Assembly: GCA_025345505.1 (NCBI GenBank)
Contig: JANVCC010000026.1
Coordinates: forward strand, 1,303,069-1,367,068
DNA length: 64,000 nt
Reading direction: 5' to 3'
From: Todiramphus chloris collaris
Lineage: Eukaryota > Chordata > Aves > Coraciiformes > Alcedinidae
Shown: piece after piece, positions 44,701 to 55,612 of the stretch
How the letters are laid out: each line of letters opens with the position of its first letter
How positions within the stretch are numbered: the stretch's first letter is position 1
The notes under the pieces: model-generated
The model's input: the letters and a program-made list of their open reading frames with translations, nothing else
What the model was told of the DNA's origin: nothing
Databases searched by the model: none
Made by a program: the position numbers and the translations under genes

Positions 44701-47700
44701 AATGTTTACATCTGTCAATTCATCACCTCAACCTCTCCTCCTAGCTTGTGTTATCTGAAAGAACAATAACACAGAGCACTTGAGTATTTGCCTACATGTT
44801 TCTCAAAACACGTCTCCCAAAGAGAACTTGCAGTAATGATGTCTTGCATACGGTGATTCTGTTCCATCACCCAAAAGCAGTTGGTTTGCCTTTTCCAAGC
44901 AGCAGCAGCGTGGCACCGGAGCTTTACGCTGTGTTTGTGGTCTGATAACGAGCAGTTTTGGCAGCATCACTGGCTACCCAATTTCTCCTCATCCTCTATT
45001 TGATCATTAATCTGCCTTTTCCTTCTCACACACAGCATCACCTGGGTGAACCTGGCAGATGGGGCACCACTGCTCACCGCTTCCCTTTCCATGTTGGGGG
45101 GGGGGGGGGGGAAGGAATACCATTCTTGTAAACAGGTCTTTTAAACAAATAGCCCATTTTATATCAGAAGCCAATGGTCCAGACAACCAAGTAAACAGCA
45201 GCAATAGCTGTTGTCACAATAGCTTTAGTACTAATTCACATCAGCCTTAGTAATGACTTTTCCTTCATTATTACTGTTCGATTGATATTAAGCACCAGTT
45301 AGCCTCAGTTCCTCACCAACAGAACCCCAAGCAGACAGTGAGGACACCTAAGCGACAAGGCCAGAGCTGGCAGTTCTAAGAGCTATAAATCATATTCAGG
45401 GACCATCACAACAAGGAATACTTCATTTTCTATCACTTCTGTTCTTCAGAGGGGAGTAACACTGGGCAGACACGAAGTTGAAACAAGAGCCCAGCAGGGT
45501 CACTTATACCTGTGCACATAACCAGACGAGTTAAGCCAACAAGCTGGCATCCACACGGAAGGCTCAAACGTAAAAAAAAAGCTTTGATTTTTCCACCAGG
45601 CAAGAACCAGAAGCATTACACAAGATTAAGGAGAGAACAAACTTGGCTTGTTCCTGCTGCCTCGTCTCTCGATGCCGCAGTGGAGGCCCGAAGGCCATAA
45701 ATTGCATGGGGGTGAGAGCATCACAGCAAGGAGAGGTGAGCTCAGACCTTGCGCTGAAAACCTTCCCCTTTCGACCCAGTTACAAGAGGTCTTTCAAGAC
45801 AGAAAAATCACAAGCAACTGGAAACATTTACGATGGCACTGTTATGGCTGCTGCTGATAACAGACCTTGTCCAGCTTTGACCAAGCAAAGGCACAGAGCC
45901 ACCACACCATGGGCCTCTCTTGACCAGGGCCATAAAGCAATTTCCTCCTCCTCCTTCCCTTCCCCCCAAACACAGAAAAGTAAATCACTCCTCGCATTTA
46001 GATCAGCAGTAAACTGATGCTGACTGCTGATACTGGTATCGACATATGGAAGCTTCATGGAGTCCTTAAAAAACCCCAAAGGCATCAGGGTGGATTTCAA
46101 GGATATTCCAGTCAGGGAATGTGATTTAGGCCCATGTGAACAGAACGAGAAAGGATGCATTTTACACTTCCCTGAAGCTCCTGGGTTATAAGTCCCCACA
46201 GCACCATTACAGATTCTGAGAAGACCCAGCCTATTATGTTCCTGATGACACTGTTCACTAACAGAGTCAAATAGGACCATAAAACAGGATGATCTGGCTG
46301 CTCAGTGCAGAGATGACACAGCAGAGGTCCAAGTATTTGCTTTGCTGCCTGCAATATGGCATTTCAATGAACGTAGCACAGTTGGCAGTGAACATTCGTA
46401 GCCAAAAGCCCATGCTGCTTACATATCCTGGTATCTAACAGAGGCTGCTTCTGCACTTGAGGAGGAAGACTGTTTCACAAGAATACATTCACCCACAACA
46501 CCCCTGCTCAATATTCTCACAGACACCATGAGAAGAGCAGCCTGGTTATCTTGCTGCTCTCTGAACTTTTGCATCTAGATCTACACTCATTCTTTGGATT
46601 CAAACATCTGCCACAATTATTATCCCAGGACCTTTGCCAGTTTGTGGGGCAGGAGAATTGAGAAGGGGGGTACTTCAGATAGTCTAGCAATCAAAAAAAA
46701 AAATCAAGGCAGAACAGTACTCATGTTTTCATCTTTTCAAGTAAAAACCAGTTGTAAAGAGGAACTAGCTGTATACTTTGCAGTGCTGTTTCTTAGTGGC
46801 TTCATTTACCAGAGCAAGCACTCCACTGAAAGATCCAAGACTCACCTCTTGGTCCCAGCTGGGACCGGCCCTTTGGCTGACTAAATGAGTGCTATGTATT
46901 CCATCAGGGGATTGATCCCTCGCCCATCAGGGTGAGACACCGCCCCCAGAAAACATGACCTTTGATAACCATCACCAGGATTGATCAAATTGCCTCAGAT
47001 CAGAGTATCTGCTCCCATGGGGTTAGCTCGTTATGCTAACACCATGTGGCAGCAGTCACAAAGCTGATGAATTTGTGACAAGTCCTGCAGAAATTTTGAG
47101 GATATAACAACACTCTCCTTTTGACTCTTCAGATTAGCACACTTTTTCCCCCTCTCTCAAATGCTGAAAAGCATAGATGTAAAAATACTTTAAAGCCAAC
47201 AATTTCTAGCTCCCTTTTTTATTTAAAACTTGCTTAATTAAGGCATTTATATTTCTGCAAATTACTGCAAAGTGATTGACCCAGAGGTTGCTCTGAACCT
47301 CACAGATGAAAGAATTTACATGAACTTCTGAGAAGCAGCTTTTTCCCAAGTTCATTTGGTTTCAAAATCTTTTTCAAGTGCTTCTTTTGATCATTATAGC
47401 TAAATGAAACTTCTTTAGTTGGCCAGGACAGGAAAATACTTGACTTATCTCACCAGGAATCTTTTCCTTAAAGCTGATTAGCTCCCATTTCATAGCAGCA
47501 GTACACATTCCATCAGCAGCAGCAACTGCCAAACCATCACATTGGACACTTACAATGAAGCAGAATTTACTTTAAAGCGAATGACTGCAAAAGCAGCACA
47601 ATTCATATTTCCTAATGTCATTTTAAGTATTATTGCCTATTAGGAACAAGAGCAGCACAGCTGAAGCAGCTCATCATCCCAGTTTTGATTGAAGCCTTTG

Positions 47701-50700
47701 AGCTATGATGGTTAGGGATGAAGGGATCCCCTTCCCCTCGTGAGTTGGATGCCTGCATACGTGATTTCAACAGCGACATGTGTCCGTCCTTGCAGAGGGA
47801 GTCCTACCTGATGTCTCCGATGGGGATAAGAATGCTCCTTCCCTAAACTTAACCAGCTGTGCAATGGAAAGCAATGCACAGCTCATAAAAAAGAGAACTG
47901 CACTTAGATATTCCTTTAAGCAGGGCTTTAGAACCAAATGTGATTTGGAGTAACATCAACAGAGAGACATGGAAATGTACAGATTTGCTATTTTTCCTGT
48001 ATCTGTCCCTTTGTAAGAAACACTGTTTTTCCAGTGCCATATTTAAGTCAGTCAAGCAAGAAGCTCCTCAAGCTCTCAATACTATCCCTTGGAAACACAA
48101 AAAGATGCTACATCATGTTATTTCCTGTGCTGGTAAAGGTCAGCTATTGCACGGGGGTCATTTACAGCTCTAGAGGAAAAACAGTGCTTGGAGAGCTTGT
48201 AACACTACCCTGGTTATGTCAGTTCACACAGCCTTGGAGGATACAAGATTTTGTACTTTCCCTCCCAAGTCCCAAAGCAGACTTCTGGATCTACAGCTGG
48301 GTAACAGAGGCAAACCGGGCAGCAAAATCCAGGGAAAACTGCATAAGCTTGAGAAGGACCCAGTAAAAGATCAGAGTGAATGAAGTGAGAAACAAGACTA
48401 TTTGACTGTTCCAAAACTAAGCAGAACATCTGTCTAAAAAGGAAAAAGCTGAAAGTGCAATGTGGAATGTAGCACTTCTTACTGAGAGCTGCTGGGTTTC
48501 TGTAAGTCATTTCCAACCTTCTAGTCATTGGACTTCAGGGAGGATAACTCGCAGGGGATGCCATAAAAGTAACAGACTGGGAGACTCTTCAAATGAGAAG
48601 AAGCTCTGAGGATGCCAGCTCACGAGAGGAGTGAAATACTGAAAGAAGCACAGGGCAGAGATCCATTCCACCCCTCCAGGCTTTAAAAAGCCAGGAAGAA
48701 ACTCCAGCAACCAGAAAAAATTCCAGAGTTTCACTTCACCATTTCTCTGCCAGTTGAAAGAGCAGATGCGCATTACTCTATGAAGGTCAAGCATTTCACA
48801 TATTCAAGAGTCCCACAGAAAACATTTACAGTGCATGTGTTAGTTACCATACATTCCTGCACTCCCAAAACTTGTTTAAGAGGAAGTATTATATAAACAA
48901 AGACAATGCAATTAATCAATGCCAGGGTTTTTTATAAGCATATCTCTCTCTACAGTATATTCCACACTTGAACTCTGACAAAGGGCTCCTCGTGCACGAT
49001 TTATTTCTCATTTTCTGCTGACAGACATGGCTACGTAGCCTGTAAGGGTCAGCACAGCCCAGTGAATCCAGACATCGGCACTTTAGCACGTCAGCCACGT
49101 GAAGCACACAAAGGTCAGCACAGTATGGGTCAACAGCTATTAATTAGGAGATATGTTGAATGATTTTATTCCTTCACAATGAACACCAGCCTTCTTATTT
49201 GAAACTCAGTACAAACATGAAAGGAAAACACAAACTGCAGGAGAAACAGGCAACAGATGCTGAAAATAAACTTGGCTGCACTGCCAAAACGATTCAATGA
49301 GTTGCAATTGACCTGAGAGACCAACTGCCCACTGCAGCGGGTGACATTCATACTGGTACTACCTCAGTTCACAGCTGGATTGGCTTCCAAGGTCCTGGCC
49401 ATGTCCTGCTTTAGCTCTAACCTCATCCACCTTTAAGGGGTCATCTCTGAACTAAGGTCTGCTTCTTAACTCCTCCCTTTCATCAACATTTATCCATAAC
49501 TCATCTCAGTCTGAGCTGTGGAACAAGGAAATTATGCCAACGGTAACACCAGGGAAAATGCCAGAAATTGACTGCAGCCCAACAGGCAAAGCTTTGCTCC
49601 TAAGCCTTTTGCCTATCTCTCAAAAAAACAAAGCAACAAAACAAGTTGAACTTTTTGGCTACCAAGAGTCTCCCTGAAACTCTGACTGGGCTCTCTTCCT
49701 AGCCCATTCACACTCACCATCCTCACCTTTAAATCTCCAGTCTCAGTGCACACATTTCTGCTGTTTATCATTTACACAGCCAGTTCACACTTGGCATTTG
49801 AGACCTCACACACCTGACCACCCCAGCCTTCCCCATTTCTCAGGCCCATTCCCCCCAAGACAAAAAAAAAGTTTAAAAACCCACCTTGAACTACTCTGAA
49901 GAATATTCCTCCAGTGGCACAGACAGAAGCCTGCGTGCACTAACCCATAAATCCTTTGTAATGAGATTTAGTATTCAGGAAAGCTGTGGAACAATTCTGC
50001 CAACCAGTCTCTTGTTCTGCTGATATTTTTCCAACATGAAATATGTCCAACTTATCCATATTTTATATTTTGCTTTGGGGCACAATTACAATTGATTCAA
50101 GAACAACAAGAATTGAAAAGGTTCCTGGTGCTCAGCTCCAGAGAGTACATCACAGACATCAAGCTTACACAGCAAAAAGGTGGAAACAGACTCTTCTGCC
50201 AAGTCAGATTTCCTCTCTTTCACTGCAAAACTTCAGTCTCACTTGCTCCCACATCAAACCTACCCCATCAAATCTCTGCTACAGATTCAAAGCATCAGTA
50301 TATGGGTGTGTTCACAAACACCTAGAGGACACAGCTGAACCACAGAAGGCACCTCTGATGTCCTCACCCCACCCAGCCTTTCACCACCTCCTCACAGCTC
50401 TGAGACTCCCAATGCTGAGAATTTGGCCTTGGCACAAAGCATCACACATCAAGGCTATGACTTAGCACAACAAGCAACAGCAGACTTTTCCAGGTAAGAA
50501 ATCAGAGAATAAGCAAGAAAAAGGAACCGACACAATTAGGATCCGCTCTCCAAGATGCTCCCTCATCAGCTTCCAAAGGGAGCTCTGCACCCAGAGAGGT
50601 AGGAGGAATAGGGCTGCTGCTGCTCCCCAAATAGCTCATGTTGGCATTTCCCTCTTGCTCCCATTTCAGTGCAATGCACAAATGCTCCCTCCCAGTGGGC

Positions 50701-51215
50701 CACCCTCCAGCTGGCCCACTTTTGCTCCATCTTTTTGTCCCAGAGGGACAATTTCCTCATTATGCCTGTGTGACCCACAGCAACCTGACTTGGTGTCTTA
50801 CTCCAGTCTGGATTTCTGGCCCCTTTTCACCAAGGTTTACCTCATGCTTCAGCCATCAATTCCACTGCTGATTTTTTTATAAAACACAGTAACAGAGAGC
50901 AGCACAGTCTGGGAGAAATACTGGAAAGAAGGGCAGGGCACCAAAGGGAGAAAAAAACAGACAGAAAAATGGTGTTTACAATGAGCAATTCACTGACCTG
51001 AGGCAAGAGATGCACAGCATGATGTTCAGAACTACTGAAAAAGAAGCACAAAACTGTCCATGTTTTCAACTAAGCATCTCTGGGAAGGCCCCAGGTCAGT
51101 ATGATAAATACAGGGTATAAATCCTTAGCTGAATTAAAGCATAGGAATAGCTGTCTTGGGTCCTCCTCACGCAGGTCACTGCCAGAGATGGGGACACAGT
51201 GCAAAGGTTTGGCCT

Positions 51216-51247
51216 TGTAAGAGACATGGGAGACATGTTCTCTTACA
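51216..51247. repeat. Near-perfect inverted repeat (hairpin)
   Basis: TGTAAGAGACATG (51216-51228), loop GGAGA, then CATGTTCTCTTACA (51234-51247), pairing along 13 bp with one bulged base. The stem is too short for a typical pre-miRNA. There is no U-run, so it is not a terminator. Confidence 0.85.
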
Positions 51248-51633
51248 GAGACCTTCATACAAGAAAACCGCTTCCAACCCAGCAAACCTAGGTGCTGTGA
51301 CCTTCCTTTGTTTCCACAAAGAAAATCAAACCACTAATTCTAGTCCAAGCTCACCTTGAAGCTTGATTAACCAGCTTAAAGCTTAATTAACTACAAATTC
51401 AAGAGAAAAACATTCCTCTACATATCAGAATCAGAGAGGAGGAAAAACCCCTAGACATAAGACACCTCATCTTCACAAGAATTTTTTTTTTTAACTTTTT
51501 TTTTCAATTAGGTATCAATTCCTTCCTAGCAAAGCAAGACAGGGTTATCAAGGCCACAGGAAAAACAAGTTGAAAGGACAGTATCACACACATCCCATCA
51601 ATTCTCAGAAAAACTGGAGGAAGAGCAAGTCTG

Positions 51634-51900
51634 ACAACCCCCCTGCAGGGAGCAGGGCCATCTGCAGCTACAGCAGGGTGCTCAGAGCCCCAGCCAACCT
51701 ACCCTGCAATGGTGCCAGGGATGGGGCAGCCACCACCTCTCTGGGCAGCCTGGGCCAGGCTCTCACCACCCTCAGCAGCAACAATTTCTCCCCTCTCTCC
51801 AGTCTGAATCTCCCTCTTGTAGTTCCATCACCCCTTGTCCTGTCCCCGCAGGCCCTGCTCAAAAGCCCATCCCCATCTTTCCACCAAGCCCCTGGCAGCC
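51634..51900 (-). mobile_element. CR1 LINE 3' end abutting the 52-kb CpG island
   Basis: A minus-oriented CR1 whose minus-strand frame reads RFRLERGEKLLLLRVV, then WPRLPREVVAAPSL and RLAGALSTLL, the ORF2 C-terminus. It continues into upstream CR1 sequence ('gtcctgtccccgcaggccct', inverted). It ends where the CpG island begins, about 190 bp downstream of the minus-strand donor at 52093. Its GC content is high for a CR1. Confidence 0.9.
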
Positions 51901-52092
51901 CCCCAGGGCCCCGCTGCCCCCACCTCCAGCTGCCCCGGCCCGCGGGGCTCCTCTCCAAGACCCCGGCACAACCGACGCGACGCGACCCGACCCTCCCCGC
52001 TCCCCGGCCGCCCCTTCCACCCTTCCCCGACAAGTTTCAGAGCGGACAAACCTTCCTGGCTCCCCCAACCCCGAGGGCCACCCCAGCCCTAC

Positions 52093-52139
52093 CTCAGCAG
52101 CGCACACAGCCAGCCAACAGTCGGGCCTCCCGCGGACAT
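52093..52139 (-). other. Candidate distal first coding exon on the minus strand
   Basis: An ATG at 52139 with purine at -3 (aagATGT) opens 15 codons plus 2 bases (MSAGGPTVGWLCALL) and runs directly into a consensus donor at 52093. The phase matches the NYAP2 exon 2 acceptor, giving a possible extended N-terminus, or the segment may be 5' UTR of NYAP2. Alternatively it starts an unrecognised separate gene. I do not recognise the peptide. Confidence 0.35.
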
Positions 52140-52161
52140 CTTTTGAGCCCTCGGCACTTGG

Positions 52162-52181
52162 CCCTGACCCTGACCCTGACC
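52162..52181. repeat. Short (CCCTGA)n hexamer repeat in the CpG island
   Basis: About three tandem CCCTGA units sit between the two divergent donors. The hexamer is one base away from the telomeric CCCTAA but the run is too short to be telomeric. Confidence 0.85.
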
Positions 52182-52684
52182 CGGGACCGCGGCTGCGCTG
52201 GGCGGGCCGAGGCGATAAGTGCCGGGGCGCGGCCACAGGTGCCGCCCGTGCTTCGGAGGAACGTGGCGGCGGGTCCGTGCGCTCCGGGGCGCAGGGCCGG
52301 GAGAACAGCCCCCGCCGCTCCTCGGACGCTTTCCGGGCCGGCCCTGCTTGAGGAGTAGGCGGGTAAGAGGCGTTGTGTTGGCTGGGGACGGGGGCGGGTG
52401 TGTGCCCAGCCCTGCTTGCAGCACTGGGCTGGGGAGGCGGTAGCTGGGGTGCCTGGCAGGGCAGGGACTGTCCTGCGGGGTCTGTAAGTGCTGTCGAGTC
52501 GCCAAGTGGTTCTGCATCCATCAGAAGCCTTTGCTGAGCTGCGAGCACGAGTTAAGGAGCCAAGGTTTGCGGCGAGGTTGTGGCTGTTACTAAATTAGAT
52601 GGCTTGAGGGAAACAGAAAAGAAGCTTTTGAGCATGTCCAGCTCCTTGCAGTTCAGTGTGCGCGTTGCTGTGTACTGGAGTTGT

Positions 52685-52730
52685 GGAACGGATTGGGTTG
52701 GAAGGGACCTCTGAAGGTCTCTGTTCCAGC
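52685..52730 (-). mobile_element. CR1 3' UTR scrap
   Basis: The string 'gggttggaagggacctctga' followed by 'aggtctctgttccagct' matches the extreme CR1 3' UTR in minus orientation. The fragment is under 50 bp and lacks the ORF2 end, so confidence is moderate. Confidence 0.6.
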
Positions 52731-55520
52731 TGTTACACGTGTGGAGCGGGGAGGAACGGGCAGACCTGGAAGCTGAGGCCTTGGCCTGGGAGACAAGGAC
52801 CAGTTGCTGAACCAGGAGCAGGAGCTGCCCTTGGATTAGTGGGGGTCACCATCCGCCCAGCCATTGCAGATCGTTGAGAAAAGCTGTGAGATAAACTGAG
52901 GCCTCTTTGTGAGCAGGCTGGGTGTTACTGTGTGCCCTTGGCCGTGGCTTGGGGCTGCCCAAGGCAACCATCAGTGCCTGCTGCAGGCTGGCTGGTAGTT
53001 CCCCAGTTTCCTGGGCAGCTGGGAGTGTTCTGGGTCTCCAAACCTGGCTTCATGGACCTCTTGTGCAGCACCTGAGCCAGGTGTGTTGCAGGACAAGTGT
53101 TGCCGGCCAGTGTGTGGGACTTGACTTGCTGGGCCCCCGGTGTCACCCAGTTTCACTGGTGGGGTCACAGACAGAGGGTTTGTGGCTGTGGACCGTGACA
53201 CTAGCAGGCTGCTGCTTCTGTAGTGCCTCCAGACCATCCTCTGCCTTGGAGGAGGAGGAGATGAACAGGTGGTGAATGTCCCGAGAGTGAATACAAAGGA
53301 GGATTGGCTTGCGACCTCCCCTCACTTGCTGCTGAAAATAGAGTTGCTTAATGAGTGTAATGTTCCTCTAAGGGTTTTTTCTGCTTCATTTCTTGGGACC
53401 ATTTGAGGATATTCATTGACACAAGAATACAGTGGGGGGCTGTGCAGTTATTTTCCTGGTTCCCTTTCATTGGTGTTACAGTAATGGTGCTTTTATGTGT
53501 TTTTATACTACTTTTTGGTGGCATCATGGATGATTCTGACCTTGTTTGGTTTTTTTGAGAACCCTCCTTGCCTCTGGCTTCATAGAGATTAAGGTGGAGG
53601 AGATTAGCCTTGTTTTCTGGTTCAGAAGCTCTCCTCTAAGCAGCTGTGGGCTGGACTGCGGAGTCAGTATTTCAATGTGTTTAAAAATGTAGAAGCTGCA
53701 ATAAATGCAATTGAAAGGTTTGGTAATCGTGAAAGAAAGGGAACAAGCTTGTTACTTTGCCCTCTTTCCTCAGGGAAATTGAAAATGTGGAGCACTAGTT
53801 TGTGGAGATGTAGGGCTTCCTTTGGCTTTGTACCATGTGCTTTTTTTAAGCAGCTGTATTGGAAATTATTAGGTATAAATGACAAATATAGTATAAGGGA
53901 AACCCCAAGAATAGTATGTTTTATATGTGCTAAAGAAAAAAATATACATCAATGTGGACAGCATGAGTTAGTGAGGATGAAAAAGTGTTTGGGCAGCCTG
54001 AGATGCAACAGCCGGGACTCTAGTGCTAGGATTTTTTGACTTGGAGGTGCATAGAAGATTGAGCTCTGTGTGATTTGTGATTTTTTTTTTTTAGGGACTC
54101 AAAACCCTACATCCAGTCTCTAAAAGACTGCTGTGTGTGATCGGTTTTTTCTTTCACAGCATGGCTTGAAATGAGCAGTATGTTCTGACCTGCTCTAGTC
54201 TGCAGCAACTTCACTGTGTGTTCCTTACAATTGACAAGAGTAATTTTCATTCCTCTTCTGTCCTTGACCTTTTCGTTATGGCCAACAGCAGGAGCACTGC
54301 CGGTACTCAGTCCGTCTTTGGTTTACTGCAGCCCGGGTCAGATACTCTCAGGAAGGAATTTTTTGCTTCTGTCTCTGTTTCCTGCATTACAAAAGGGAGA
54401 AAATGCTACTGCACTGTAAAAATATGTCCAATCCACTTAAAAGAAGCCAGTAATTATTAAAAGCCTTTTGAATTTTGATTCCACCAACTTGCTCTGCATA
54501 TTGCAGGTCCCAGGTTCTTGTGTTGGTAAAGTTACTGTTGGAGTTCCTGCAGATGTTCACAGTATATAATGGTTTTGAAAATAAAGTAATGCTCTATGCT
54601 TTTATATAGTTCTTAATATATCAGCATGTAGAGAGACATTTAATTTACTAAAAGAAATGGAGACCCTCTGCTCCTCTTTATCACATAGGGTGTCTTAGGA
54701 GCTGCAGCTGGTTGTTCTGACCTGATGCTGTGTTGGCAAAGAGCACTAGCAAATGCTCCTTTGGAGACTGGTGCCTAAGAAATGGTTGGGTTGTTTTGCA
54801 GCTTCATTCAGACCTACTTTTTATTCTCTTTAAGCATGATGCAAATCATCAGCAAATAGATGTGTAGTCTTAGGAGTGCCTCGTTTATGTCACAGTGACA
54901 TGGCTAAAAGAAATGCGAAATGTAATTTATTTTTACACTGCCTGAAGTTGCATACCAAGAATTAGTGCCCAATTTTCAAGCGATTCCTTTTCTTCTCTGT
55001 ATTTCATGCATAGGTTTTAAGGTTGGGAGTTTTTGTGGTTCTTTTTCGTAAGCCCAAAGAGGCACAGAAGGGTGTTAAAAGTAGGAAGAATCTCCTGGAA
55101 TATCCAGCAAGGGAATTACTTTATCAGTTTGTGTTTCCAAGAGTCTTTTTTAGCCTCGTTCCATAAGACCACAGTGACTGTTTCAGCTGCTTCCCCAGAA
55201 GCCGTATTTTTATTGCTCTTCAAATTTTACCTGATCTTTGAAATACTTATTTCTTCTCATTCCATTAGCCCTATTTATTTTTTTTCCCCCGGTGGTTGTT
55301 ATTCTATTGTAAATAATTAATTTGTGATCTTGTTTTGTTGCTTTTAGTCTTCCCTGGGTCCAGTTGTATGTATTTAGTGCACTTAATCTTTTCCTCATGG
55401 CACTTGAGGTACAATAGTATATGGAGGGAGGTGCACAGGTCTTTCAGCTGCCTGTTAGTGTTCTATCACAGGAGAAACCTGCCCAGTTCCTTCAGAGCCT
55501 GAGCTGTATTTTATACCTGT

Positions 55521-55612
55521 AGTGACTTAATACATTTATTTTTGCATGTGCACTTATGTTATATGTTAGTGCTTAATACATTTGCAGTATATGCTAGTGC
55601 TTAATACATTTA
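55521..55612 (+). repeat. Three-copy imperfect tandem repeat
   Basis: The motif 'agtg(a)cttaatacattt' occurs three times. The last two lie in near-identical ~28-bp units ('tatatgttagtgcttaatac' and 'tatatgctagtgcttaatac'). Confidence 0.85.

Larger units (their letters stand above)
27651..51633 (-). other. Non-coding stretch between the two CpG islands
   Basis: I recognise no established gene here. If the 52-kb island is a NYAP2 promoter this is its first intron; otherwise it is 5' intergenic DNA. The contents I can support are two CR1 relics (36815, 41541), a (CA)n run at 29735-29747, a possible ancient amniote repeat near 31730-31850, a mildly CpG-enriched patch at 32320-32790, the small putative exon at 40.4 kb, a 25-bp duplication at 40071-40115, a G16 run and a hairpin at 51216-51247. 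The plus strand is A/C-rich throughout, for example at 44461-44520 and 50281-50400. Confidence 0.6.
51900..52362. promoter_or_regulatory. CpG island, probable bidirectional promoter
   Basis: A dense CpG region (for example 51965-52020 and 52180-52340). It has a minus-strand donor CTGAG|GTAGGG (exon end 52093) and a plus-strand donor GGCGG|GTAAGA (exon end 52362) pointing away from each other. The strand composition bias of the surrounding DNA reverses across this island, which supports divergent transcription. No TATA box was noted. Confidence 0.8.

Noticed and set aside
51216-51247. Hairpin as a microRNA precursor
   Set aside because: The 13-bp stem is much shorter than the roughly 22-30 bp needed for a pre-miRNA.
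52162-52181. (CCCTGA)n as an interstitial telomere
   Set aside because: Only about three units, and the wrong base for the vertebrate telomere CCCTAA.
51570-52358. 262-codon plus-strand open frame
   Set aside because: It is antisense through a CR1 copy and then crosses a CpG island; the proline/arginine-rich peptide is what GC-rich DNA yields by chance.
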